From positions 212,997 through 276,996 of the forward strand of contig CANRIS010000002.1 of assembly GCA_947630725.1 (NCBI GenBank): a DNA stretch of 64,000 nt, read 5' to 3'. A program made the translations under genes and the position numbers. How positions within the stretch are numbered: position 1 is the first letter of the stretch; each line of letters opens with the position of its first letter. Shown here piece after piece: positions 8,781 through 17,374 of the stretch. A model generated the notes under the pieces. It was not told where the DNA came from and made no database searches. It saw nothing but the letters and a program-made list of their open reading frames with translations. Source of the stretch: an uncultured Clostridia bacterium. GTDB lineage: Bacteria > Bacillota > Clostridia > Lachnospirales > CAG-274.

Positions 8781-11096
8781 ATTATTAAAACGAAAAAATT
8801 TATAGCCATTGGACTTATTGCCTCACAGCTTGTATCCACTGTGGGAGCCGTTTCGGTTTTTGCCGATGAAAAGGGTGCTGCAGCACCTGTATTATCACAG
8901 GCAAAGGCCGTCGAAAGGGGCGGACTTATAACCATAGACAGGGGCAAAAGCGACGTTGATGTTCTTGACAATATGCTGAACGCTCCCATGCCGATTTCGG
9001 AGGAGCTGCCGACAAAATACAATTCGGATCCAAAGGATCTTAAATATGTCCCCGAAATCAGGGATCAGAGTCTTTTCAACAGCTGTTGGGCTTTTGCCTC
9101 GATGTCCTCTCTCGAATCATTAATGATGAAACATGACAAAGTTGAAAAAACTACCGACGAAAACAAGGACAAATATGACTTTTCGGAGGTACACCTCGAA
9201 TATGCCTTAAGCAACAAAAATCTCGAGGACGGAGGCTACGGCGTCACCAGAGAAGCACTGGTCGACGGCGGCGACGATATGTTTACCGTAATGTACTTAA
9301 CAAGAGAAAGAGATGAATCAAAAAATATATATAACGGCCCCGTAGCCGAAAAGGATTTTGCTATGAAATATGGTATGAATCCTACGCAAACTCCCTACAC
9401 CGACGAAGAAATAGCCAAAAATATGGGAGCAAAAAGTCTGGACTTTACGCCGTCATCATATTCTACAATGAGCTTTACGGGCGTAAAACTCAGTGATGAG
9501 CAGATCAATGCGAGAAACAATATCATAAAAAGAGCCATTATTAATAACGGCGCTGTCTCAGTCGGCATATACTGCGGCTCCGGCAGCGGTGAAATTAATG
9601 CAGGCTTTATAGATCATACCGATGCTTCGGGCAATATTGATACGGTTTATTATTATAACGATCCAAGTTATCCAAACCACGCCGTAACGATAGTAGGCTA
9701 TGACGACAACTACCCATGTGAAAACTTTGCCGATTTTGCCAAACATCTGACCGGCGAGACGGAGAAAAATTATCCCCCCGCCCCAAGTCATAACGGAGCC
9801 TTTCTTTGCAGAAATTCATGGGGTACGGAATTTGCCGAACAGGACGGAGGATATTTCTATATGTCCTACGACAGCCATATCGACAAATTCTCATATTACG
9901 AAGCTCCCTTTGACAACAGCAGCTTTGACAATCTCTATGACAAAACGCCCTACTCGCTTATGAGCTCAGGATACACCGGAAAATATTATGAAGACAGCGA
10001 AAAAATAGACGGCATCATCAACAGCTTATGCTTTGGCGCTCAGAGATTCGACAAGAAAAATGCCGGCACAGTCGAAAATATAACAAGAGTAGGCACATGG
10101 GTAATGAACGGCGGAGAATATCTGAAGTTCTATATAGATACGGATCCCGAAGGCAAAACCAACCCCTCGGATCTCAGACCCGTTTCTGTAAAGCCCATAA
10201 ACGATGCCACTGTAAAAACTACGGCAAACGGAAATGAGTATATGAGGGTCTATCAGCCGGGATATTATATATTCGAGCTTGAAACTCCCGTCAAGGTCAC
10301 AGGCGACAGCTTTATTGTAGGCTGCGAATACGGCGTGACCAATGCGCAGCCCAATTCTAAACACGAGGGCGAGGGAGATACGCTTTTAGTTCCTGCCGAA
10401 AGCGAGCTTTCTCTCCAGTATGAAGACGGCACTCCCAAAAATGTCATCACCCCGCGTGTAAGCGATGACCCCGGATACTTGGCGGATAGCGTTGAAGAAG
10501 CGTTGGCAGGTCACTGCAATAAACCCGATCGTGATTTGATAATAAAGGCATATACCGAGGAGAGCATTGACATAACCATAGACGGACAACAACAAAAAGC
10601 CGACTATAACGATACTCTCAAATACAGCGGCGGACTTCTCTACGAAAAGACAGGCGAAAATGCCTACAAGGAGTTTGATCTGTCACAGCCCATAACCGAA
10701 AGCAAAACCCTCTTCACGGCAAAGGGACTCGGCATTCTGGATATAAAGACAGTCGGATATCAGGAGGGTACCCGTGACAGTGACAAAACCTCCGTCGGCA
10801 CAAGAATCGTGGGAGAAGTAGAAAACGCAGCCGACCGCGGCATAGAAAGCGCAGAGCTTAAAATAACAGCATATGACTCAGAGGGAAAGCCTGCCGCAAT
10901 AGACGGACAGTCTCCCTATATAATAAAGGAGCTGTACAAGGCGATAGACAACTATACCGTTTCGGAAAACAGCTACGGCTTTGCCCTTCCTCCTGCCGAC
11001 AAGAAGAATCTCAGCAAGATAGAAACAACGGCGGAATTTAAGCTTTCGGACGGAAGAACTCTTTCCATAAGCTATCTGCCGAAGGGTATTCAATAA
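8781..11096 (+). CDS. Secreted papain-family (C1A) cysteine peptidase
   Basis: Exported peptidase of about 771 residues. Signal peptide: KTKKFIAIGLIASQLVSTVG ending near VFADE. The catalytic domain shows the Cys motif SLFNSCWAFASM, the His region NHAVTIVGYDD and the Asn region CRNSWGTEF. A beta-rich middle segment (about residues 380-520) resembles the lectin-like domain found after many Firmicutes C1 peptidases. The C-terminal 200 residues are unassigned. The start is odd: AAAGGAG at 8768-8774 is followed six bases later by ATT-ATT-AAA, with no ATG or GTG. The only upstream alternative, TTG at 8700, has no ribosome site and would add about 27 residues ahead of the signal peptide. ATT initiation at 8781 or 8784 is the best reading. 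Confidence 0.85.
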   Translation: MIKTKKFIAIGLIASQLVSTVGAVSVFADEKGAAAPVLSQAKAVERGGLITIDRGKSDVDVLDNMLNAPMPISEELPTKYNSDPKDLKYVPEIRDQSLFNSCWAFASMSSLESLMMKHDKVEKTTDENKDKYDFSEVHLEYALSNKNLEDGGYGVTREALVDGGDDMFTVMYLTRERDESKNIYNGPVAEKDFAMKYGMNPTQTPYTDEEIAKNMGAKSLDFTPSSYSTMSFTGVKLSDEQINARNNIIKRAIINNGAVSVGIYCGSGSGEINAGFIDHTDASGNIDTVYYYNDPSYPNHAVTIVGYDDNYPCENFADFAKHLTGETEKNYPPAPSHNGAFLCRNSWGTEFAEQDGGYFYMSYDSHIDKFSYYEAPFDNSSFDNLYDKTPYSLMSSGYTGKYYEDSEKIDGIINSLCFGAQRFDKKNAGTVENITRVGTWVMNGGEYLKFYIDTDPEGKTNPSDLRPVSVKPINDATVKTTANGNEYMRVYQPGYYIFELETPVKVTGDSFIVGCEYGVTNAQPNSKHEGEGDTLLVPAESELSLQYEDGTPKNVITPRVSDDPGYLADSVEEALAGHCNKPDRDLIIKAYTEESIDITIDGQQQKADYNDTLKYSGGLLYEKTGENAYKEFDLSQPITESKTLFTAKGLGILDIKTVGYQEGTRDSDKTSVGTRIVGEVENAADRGIESAELKITAYDSEGKPAAIDGQSPYIIKELYKAIDNYTVSENSYGFALPPADKKNLSKIETTAEFKLSDGRTLSISYLPKGIQ

Positions 11097-11114
11097 AAAG
11101 GAGGAAAATTGTCT

Positions 11115-11264
11115 ATGAAAAAGCCATACGAAAGTCCGAGCCTTAAAACCGTAAGGGTAGAAAGCGAAAACAATATAAACACCTCATCCGCATATATGAA
11201 TTTTCTTTTGAAAGAAAATGAAGAGAAAAGCGGCATAAGCTGGTCTAACATACAAAAATTCTGA
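11115..11264 (+). CDS. Small 49-residue protein after the peptidase
   Basis: Short frame beginning MKKPYESPSLKTVRVESEN and ending in SWSNIQKF. It is preceded by AAAAAGGAGG at proper spacing and lies 18 bases after the peptidase stop, so it is probably co-transcribed. There is no signal peptide, membrane segment or cysteine. The MKKPYExPxL opening recalls many short clostridial and Bacteroides peptides of unknown role, some of them peptide-precursor-like. A link to the peptidase (substrate, inhibitor or precursor) is only suggested by position. Confidence 0.6.
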   Translation: MKKPYESPSLKTVRVESENNINTSSAYMNFLLKENEEKSGISWSNIQKF

Positions 11265-11308
11265 TATTTATATACAATTTTTACTATAAAAAAAGGGAGC
11301 GATAATAT

Positions 11309-11905
11309 TTGAGGGAATGCATAAGCAGAGAGGACGCAATGTCACTTCTCAAAAAATACAACAAAAACAGTTTTCATATTCAGCACGCCCTGACAGTAGA
11401 GGGAGTAATGAAATGGTACGCAAACGAACTGGGATACGCTGACGAGGCCGATTTTTGGGGGATCGTGGGACTTCTTCACGACATTGACTTTGAAATGTGG
11501 CCCGACAAGCACTGCATAAAGGCTCCCGAGCTTTTGAGAGAGGGCGGCGCAGGCGAGGACATTATCCATGCGGTCTGCTCTCACGGCTATGGCATTACTG
11601 TAGATATAAAGCCCGAACATATTATGGAAAAGGTGCTTTTTGCGACCGATGAGCTTACGGGTCTTATATGGGCTGCGGCTCTGATACGTTCTTCAAAAAG
11701 CACAAAGGATATGGAGCTTAAGTCACTTAAAAAGAAGTTCAAAAGCGCCGCATTTGCGGCAGGCTGCTCCAGAGACATAATAAGAAAGGGCGCAGAAATG
11801 CTTGGCTGGGAGCTTGACGAGCTGCTTCAAAAAACGATATATGCCATGCGCTCCTGCGAGGACAGCATACAAAAAGAATTAAAGGAGGAACAAAAAAATG
11901 ATTAA
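11309..11905 (+). CDS. HD-domain phosphohydrolase-like protein
   Basis: 198-residue HDIG-type metal-dependent hydrolase. Metal ligands can be followed: His26 in HIQHAL, the HD pair in GLLHDIDFE, His in CSHGYG and Asp in FATDELTG. The substrate cannot be told from sequence. Start is a TTG 9 bases after GGGAG. Its 3' end overlaps the next gene by 8 bases, so the two are translationally linked. Confidence 0.85.
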   Translation: MRECISREDAMSLLKKYNKNSFHIQHALTVEGVMKWYANELGYADEADFWGIVGLLHDIDFEMWPDKHCIKAPELLREGGAGEDIIHAVCSHGYGITVDIKPEHIMEKVLFATDELTGLIWAAALIRSSKSTKDMELKSLKKKFKSAAFAAGCSRDIIRKGAEMLGWELDELLQKTIYAMRSCEDSIQKELKEEQKND

Positions 11906-13367
11906 TGTACCAACAGTAAAAACCGCTCTTGTATCCGTCAGCAGGGACTGTTTTCCCATGAGCCTGTCGGTGAACAGAAGAAAGGCTCTCGTTAAAGCCT
12001 ACACAGAAAAATACGGAGACATCTATGAATGCAGCGTATGTATCGAAAATGAGAAGGATATGCTCAAGGCTCTCGAAGAAATAAAATCCGCAGGCTGCAA
12101 CGCCCTTGTTGTATACCTCGGCAACTTCGGTCCCGAGTCGTCCGAAACACTTTTGTGCAAGTATTTTGACGGCCCCGTTATGTATGTCGCCGCAGCCGAA
12201 GAAACGGGCAGCGACCTCATACAGGGCAGAGGCGATGCATACTGCGGAATGCTCAACGCCTCATACAACTTAAGACTGAGAAATCTCAACGCATATATAC
12301 CCGAATATCCCGTTGGCACGGCAGACGAATGCGCCGATATGATAAACGAATTCATACCTGTCGCAAGAGCCGTCATAGGTCTCAGAAACCTTAAAATAAT
12401 AAGCTTCGGCCCCCGTCCGCAGGACTTTCTTGCGTGCAACGCTCCTATAAAGCAGCTCTATAACATAGGCGTTGAGATCGAAGAAAACTCGGAGCTTGAT
12501 CTTTTTGAAAGCTTCAACAACCATGCAGGCGATGAGAGAATAGCAAAGGTTGCAGCAGAAATGGCGGAGGAGCTGGGCAGCGGCAACAAGATCCCCGAAA
12601 TACTCCCGAAGCTTGCTCAGTATGAGCTTACACTCCTTGACTGGGCGGAGGCTCACAAGGGCTCGAGAGAATATGTTGCCATCGCAGGAAAATGCTGGCC
12701 TGCATTCCAGACACAGTTCGGTTTCGTTCCCTGCTATGTAAACTCACGTCTTGCATCAAAGGGTATACCCGTATCCTGTGAAGTGGATATTTACGGAGCC
12801 CTCAGCGAATATATAGGCGAGCTCATAAGTATGGACGCCGTAACACTTCTTGACATAAACAACTCCGTACCGAGAGATATGTACGAAAGCGATATAAAGG
12901 GCAGCTTTGACTATAAACAGACCGATCTCTTTATGGGATTCCACTGCGGAAACACCGCATCGTCAAAGCTTTGTTCGGGATGTATGAAAAATCAGATGAT
13001 AATGGCAAGAACCCTCCCCAAGGAAGTAACAAACGGCACCTTGGAGGGCGACATAATCCCCGGAGCCGTTACGCTTTTCAGACTTCAGTCCACATCGGAC
13101 GCCAAGCTTAAGGCATATGTGGCAAACGGCGAAATACTCCCCGTTGCAACACGCTCCTTCGGCGGCATAGGCATTTTCGCCATAAAGGAAATGGGTCGTT
13201 TCTACAGACATATACTCATCGAAAAGAACTATCCACATCACGGAGCCGTAGCCTTCGGTCACCACGCAAAGGCTCTGTTTGACCTCTTTAAGTATCTCGG
13301 CGTTGAGGACATAGGATATAACCGTCCTGCAGGAGTACTCTACAGCACGGAAAACCCCTTCGCTTAA
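11898..13367 (+). CDS. L-fucose/L-arabinose isomerase-family protein
   Basis: 489 residues, similar in length to FucI/AraA-type ketol isomerases. The N-terminal Rossmann-like domain contains the ALVVYLGNFGPES strand-loop. The C-terminal half contains GFHCGNTASSKLC and the late NYPHHGAVAFGHH motif, consistent with the isomerase fold. AAAGGAGG precedes the ATG. No sugar kinase, aldolase or transporter lies nearby, so the substrate is unknown and a non-isomerase role is possible. Followed by a strong terminator. Confidence 0.8.
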   Translation: MINVPTVKTALVSVSRDCFPMSLSVNRRKALVKAYTEKYGDIYECSVCIENEKDMLKALEEIKSAGCNALVVYLGNFGPESSETLLCKYFDGPVMYVAAAEETGSDLIQGRGDAYCGMLNASYNLRLRNLNAYIPEYPVGTADECADMINEFIPVARAVIGLRNLKIISFGPRPQDFLACNAPIKQLYNIGVEIEENSELDLFESFNNHAGDERIAKVAAEMAEELGSGNKIPEILPKLAQYELTLLDWAEAHKGSREYVAIAGKCWPAFQTQFGFVPCYVNSRLASKGIPVSCEVDIYGALSEYIGELISMDAVTLLDINNSVPRDMYESDIKGSFDYKQTDLFMGFHCGNTASSKLCSGCMKNQMIMARTLPKEVTNGTLEGDIIPGAVTLFRLQSTSDAKLKAYVANGEILPVATRSFGGIGIFAIKEMGRFYRHILIEKNYPHHGAVAFGHHAKALFDLFKYLGVEDIGYNRPAGVLYSTENPFA

Positions 13368-13425
13368 ACCCACGGCAAATCAATTTTCAAAACATTCAAA
13401 ACACATAATACATAACCGATAACCG

Positions 13426-13481
13426 CCTGCCGCAGTCTTGCTTATCCCAAAAATACAAGAGCCTGCGGCAGTCCTTTTTTA
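13426..13481 (+). terminator. Terminator after the isomerase-like gene
   Basis: CTGCCGCAG-TCTTG pairs with CAAGA-(GC)-CTGCGGCAG and is followed by a T-run at 13475-13480. Confidence 0.8.
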
Positions 13482-13565
13482 TCCCATACCCCCCACACAC
13501 ACAACACACCAAACCCACACACATCATATTTCCTCCCCCATCATGTAATTTTACTAATATACATT

Positions 13566-13845
13566 TATAAAAAATATCTCTTACGGCGGCACGTTTATGT
13601 CGAAAATGCCACGCCGCAAAGTATCGCCGTATTTTTCCGAAACTTACCCATATAATTTTTTTGTAGTATAGACTTTGTGTCTCCGTCAGAATATGCAGAA
13701 TCATTTTCACTTTGCGTATACGCCTGTATAAGCTTTGTCAGTGCTTCAGGCGCCGCCCGCAATGCTCTTTATACAAAAAATTTCCCTTACGGCGGCACAT
13801 TTATGCCAAAAACATCTCGCCCAAAGTATTGCCGTATTTTTGTGG
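13566..13845. repeat. Two imperfect ~73-bp hairpin repeats
   Basis: Copies at about 13566-13638 and 13770-13843 share CTTACGGCGGCAC, TTTATG, AAAGTAT and GCCGTATTTTT. In each, TACGGC at the left pairs with GCCGTA at the right just before a T-run, giving terminator-like hairpins. Copy one can also fold as CGGCGGCA with TGCC/GCCG. The rest of 13482-13855 shows no convincing gene. Confidence 0.65.
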
Positions 13846-13855
13846 GATATGTACA

Positions 13856-13898
13856 TAAAAAAAGAGCAAGTCCGCCGTATGGATAACGAGGACTTGCC
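13856..13898 (-). terminator. Terminator of the pectate lyase gene
   Basis: On the minus strand GCAAGTCC pairs with GGACTTGC and is followed by TCTTTTTTT, about 105 bases past the stop. Confidence 0.8.
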
Positions 13899-14004
13899 CT
13901 GTTTAATGTTTATTATTTATTATTTAAAGTAATGATTTGAAATTGCAGCTTTGTAAAACTAATAAATTGTATCAGCCTATCGGGAAAGGATAGGTATTTA
14001 CTGT

Positions 14005-17000
14005 TTACTGTTCGGGAGAGTATGCGCTGTTGAGTACCATATTCATAATTATTTCGGCATCGTGTGCGCTGTAATCTCCGCTGCCGTCCATATCTCCTGC
14101 CTTTATGTTCCATTCGCTTCTCAGACTTCCGCCCTTTGAATGGTACAGAACTATAGCTGCGTCATTGGCGGTGAGCCTTCCGTTTGCATCGACATCGCCT
14201 GTGGCCTTAACAACGGGATCGGGAGGAGTGGGAGTGCCTTCGGAGAGTATGCCTACATAGGGAATGTCAGCCGTTACTTTTCTTTTTGTATCACTTACTG
14301 CCGTCTGCATATGTACTGCGCTTATACTTGATACATCTATGCTGCAGCTCTTTTCGAGGGTTTTATCTACCTTAAGGGTTACCTCCTTGTTGTCAAGATC
14401 AATTATAAATTCATAGTGATAGCTATGATTGGGCTCAAGCTGCTTATCCGTAAGGGGATAGTATGTGCCGTCCGTTCCGTGAAGTGAAGGCAGCTTTGTA
14501 TCCTTTGACGAACCGAAGCCGCAGATTTCCGATGTTTCGCCTTCGGCTCCCGAACCGCCCGAGCCCTTCTGACCTCTTATCTGCAAGAACGGCCAGCTGC
14601 CCGACGACTGATTGAGAGTGATGTTGCCGCTTATTATGATCTTGCCGCTTGTTTGTTTTTCAAAGGGTATCGTCCATACGCAGCTGTCAGTTGTTGAATT
14701 GTCATTAAGCGTATATGTGCCGTTTCCGTTGTCAACGACCGAACATCCCTCGCCCGAGCCTGCGGGTGTGCCAAGCTCTACGGGTACGCTCTCGGTGCTT
14801 TCCTCTGTGGAAGGCTCCTGTGTCGATGGGTCGGGCTCCTTATATTCTTCAAATACAAGCTTGCTTATCTTGGTGTCGCTGCTTTCATCGGCACCCGTAA
14901 TCGTGTATGAGCCTGCATAAATCGTCACGGTATTCGTACCCGGCGAAAGTGTGACGGAGGTCTGGTCGTTTACCCTTCCGCTATCGGCGGTTATGATAAT
15001 GCCCTTGCCCTCTGTAACCGTTGTAAGTGACATCTTTTTGTCTGCATTGAAGTATATGCCCGATTCTCCGTCATTTCTCAATGTGCCGTAATCCGAGCTT
15101 ATACTCCTGAGATCGTAAGTTATGTTTCCGAAGGTGCCTGCCACATCGGTACAGTCGTTGCTGTTTTCAACCGTTTCATCGGCGTATTTCGTACCTACAT
15201 TGTATGTGCCGATCTCAACGACCTTTGCCTCGGTAGAGGTTTCGACAGGTTCTTCTATATAGCCCTGCTCAGAAATCGAAAATCCCGATATAAATGCCTC
15301 TTTGGTGGTATTTTCGCACTGTATCGTATATATGCCCGCAGGAACGTTGGCCTCTCTCTCCTGTCCTGTGGGTATATTCATATAAATTTTGCCGTAGCTG
15401 TCATAGAGGGCTATGCCCAATTTGGCTCCCTCGGCACATTTAACCGTTACCTTTGCAGGCTCGTCAAGCTTAAAGACAATTACGTTTGCGCCCTTTGACT
15501 TTATGTAGGGATTTGATGCGTTGGGCTTGAAGTCGCTTGACAGATTATACAATACATTTTCAAAAACAACGGTCGAGTTGTCCTGACCTCTTAAGTTTGC
15601 CACACCTGCGGCAGTCATTCTGGCTCCTGCGTCCTCTTTGTTGTAGCTTATGCTGTAGCCTATAGGAATTGCATTTTCGGGAACATTGGTTATAACAGGC
15701 TCCTCCACGGGTTCTTGGGGAGTTTCCTTCATAACTCCGCTGTATGCTATACATTCGGCTTTTGCTGTTACCGCATCTGTCAGTATGCAGTCGGACTCTT
15801 TTGTCAATGCATTATAATAGAATACAGAGGGATTTGTGTCAAAATCGGGGAACGCATTGTCGTTCTTTACAGCCTCTGTTCGTGTTTTTACAATAGTGGC
15901 AGTGTTGTCGCCGTTGGTGTTGTAGAATATGTCGCCATAGCTTTTTACAACGGCGCTGTTCTTTGTAAGTATGGGGTTTTTGCTGCCTTCAAAATAGTTT
16001 GCCTCACTCAGGGCATAGGCTGTGGATCTTGCATCGACTGTCTTTGAAAGATCCTTTCCGCCGGGAGTTGCGCTGAAATAGTTGTTGTATATATGAATAT
16101 TGGCTGTTCTCAGAAGGGGCATTCTCGAGCCGCAGTCCTTCCAGAAATTATGGTGGAAGGTTATGTGGAACTGAGGATTATCATCGCTTGCGCCTATAAG
16201 ATTTGTCTTATGGCAGTTTTCAAAATAGTTGTATGAAAGAGTATAATACATACCCCTCTTGAAATCGCACGAGCCATCGCCCTCCTTTTTGTCCGACTCT
16301 TTGGGATTTGCGCAGAAGCCCGGAAGGAATGAGTTGTTGTGTATCCAACATCTTTCAACGGGCGCCGTGATTGCAGCGGGAGTATAACCGCTGTTCGCTA
16401 TACCCTCCATACCAAGGGCGTCCTCGGGATATTTTTCAAATGTCAGGTTTCTTACTTCAAAGCTCTTGCCGAAATCAGGATATGCAGATGAAGCCATAAA
16501 GTGTATGCCCCAGCCCTCGATGGCCGCATCATAGCCTATACCCTCTATGGTTATGTCCTTTGCGTCCTTCATTCTCGCCATAAAGCCATTGTCCTTTAAC
16601 GATCCGCCGTAGTTTACCGAATCAAATGCCGTAAGACCCTCAGCGGGAGGAGTTACCCTGCCTACAAATCTGAAGTCAAGGGGTATGCCTGCCTGTGCAT
16701 ACTTGCGTAGTATGTCATCGTTTGTGTTGGTAAGACCCTCGCTCGATCCTTTGGCTCCTCTTGAATTGAGGATATTTCCTATACCCTTGACAGAGCCTGA
16801 GCCATCGGGGAACGGAAGCTCTATGGTGTCCTTGTTTTCATTTGTTACATATACGACCTTTGCGTTTGACTTAAGCGTACCGTCATCGTTGTATGCGCCT
16901 ACGCCTTCGTTGTAGTTAAAATGAGCATAGCCCGATCTGTCATAGGCGCTTACCTCAACGCCCGTCTTTGAAAGGGATGTGCCGTCAGAGGCGGTTATCA

Positions 17001-17280
17001 TAATATCATAGTTTCCCGCCTTAAGTCCGGGTATATCCACTCTTGCGGTCGTGCCGTCCTTTGCTCTTATAAGCTCCTTGTCGGCTGACAGATACTCGGA
17101 GCCGTCCGAGGGCTTATACTTTACCTCTGCTGCCGCAGGATTGCTGTCGTCCCACTCGGCAAAGAGAGTTTCGTTTTGTCCTCCCGCTTTGACGATAGCA
17201 GCCGAAGCAGAAATTGCGCTTATCTGAAATGCAGTCACAAGCATACAAAGCGCAAGCATAACGCTGATGATTTTTTTCAT
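14005..17280 (-). CDS. Secreted pectate lyase (PL1-like) with dockerin
   Basis: 1091-residue multidomain extracellular enzyme. Order: signal peptide (MKKIISVMLALCMLVTAF ... SASA); a short beta-sandwich (about 30-110); a right-handed parallel beta-helix (about 120-510) with ITIEGIGYDAAIEGWGIHF, VERCWIHNNSF, FHHNFWKDCGSRMP and IYNNYF, typical of family-1 pectate lyases; beta-rich, possibly carbohydrate-binding modules (about 540-1000) separated by Glu/Pro/Thr/Ser linkers (PDPSTQEPSTEESTESVP); and a C-terminal type I dockerin with two Ca2+ loops, GDVDANGRLTANDA and GDMDGSGDYSAHDA. The dockerin implies attachment to a cohesin scaffold, none of which is in this window. A good ribosome site (GGAGG) precedes the ATG. 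Confidence 0.9.
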   Translation of the reverse strand: MKKIISVMLALCMLVTAFQISAISASAAIVKAGGQNETLFAEWDDSNPAAAEVKYKPSDGSEYLSADKELIRAKDGTTARVDIPGLKAGNYDIMITASDGTSLSKTGVEVSAYDRSGYAHFNYNEGVGAYNDDGTLKSNAKVVYVTNENKDTIELPFPDGSGSVKGIGNILNSRGAKGSSEGLTNTNDDILRKYAQAGIPLDFRFVGRVTPPAEGLTAFDSVNYGGSLKDNGFMARMKDAKDITIEGIGYDAAIEGWGIHFMASSAYPDFGKSFEVRNLTFEKYPEDALGMEGIANSGYTPAAITAPVERCWIHNNSFLPGFCANPKESDKKEGDGSCDFKRGMYYTLSYNYFENCHKTNLIGASDDNPQFHITFHHNFWKDCGSRMPLLRTANIHIYNNYFSATPGGKDLSKTVDARSTAYALSEANYFEGSKNPILTKNSAVVKSYGDIFYNTNGDNTATIVKTRTEAVKNDNAFPDFDTNPSVFYYNALTKESDCILTDAVTAKAECIAYSGVMKETPQEPVEEPVITNVPENAIPIGYSISYNKEDAGARMTAAGVANLRGQDNSTVVFENVLYNLSSDFKPNASNPYIKSKGANVIVFKLDEPAKVTVKCAEGAKLGIALYDSYGKIYMNIPTGQEREANVPAGIYTIQCENTTKEAFISGFSISEQGYIEEPVETSTEAKVVEIGTYNVGTKYADETVENSNDCTDVAGTFGNITYDLRSISSDYGTLRNDGESGIYFNADKKMSLTTVTEGKGIIITADSGRVNDQTSVTLSPGTNTVTIYAGSYTITGADESSDTKISKLVFEEYKEPDPSTQEPSTEESTESVPVELGTPAGSGEGCSVVDNGNGTYTLNDNSTTDSCVWTIPFEKQTSGKIIISGNITLNQSSGSWPFLQIRGQKGSGGSGAEGETSEICGFGSSKDTKLPSLHGTDGTYYPLTDKQLEPNHSYHYEFIIDLDNKEVTLKVDKTLEKSCSIDVSSISAVHMQTAVSDTKRKVTADIPYVGILSEGTPTPPDPVVKATGDVDANGRLTANDAAIVLYHSKGGSLRSEWNIKAGDMDGSGDYSAHDAEIIMNMVLNSAYSPEQ

Positions 17281-17320
17281 CCTTATTACCTCCGTTCTTT
17301 TTTGTTTTTATTTTTTTATT

Positions 17321-17345
17321 GTTTATCTGTTTTTAACAGATAATT
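17321..17345. repeat. Palindrome upstream of the lyase gene
   Basis: TTATCTGTT-TTTAACAGATAA is a near-perfect inverted repeat between nfnB and the lyase start. It could be an operator or a weak terminator; no T-run follows on the minus strand. Confidence 0.4.
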
Positions 17346-17374
17346 TTATCTCGTCAAGGTGTCAAGGAGCTTTG

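Noticed and set aside
13677..13932. Small plus-strand frames
   Set aside because: They run through the hairpin repeats and a terminator and lack ribosome sites.
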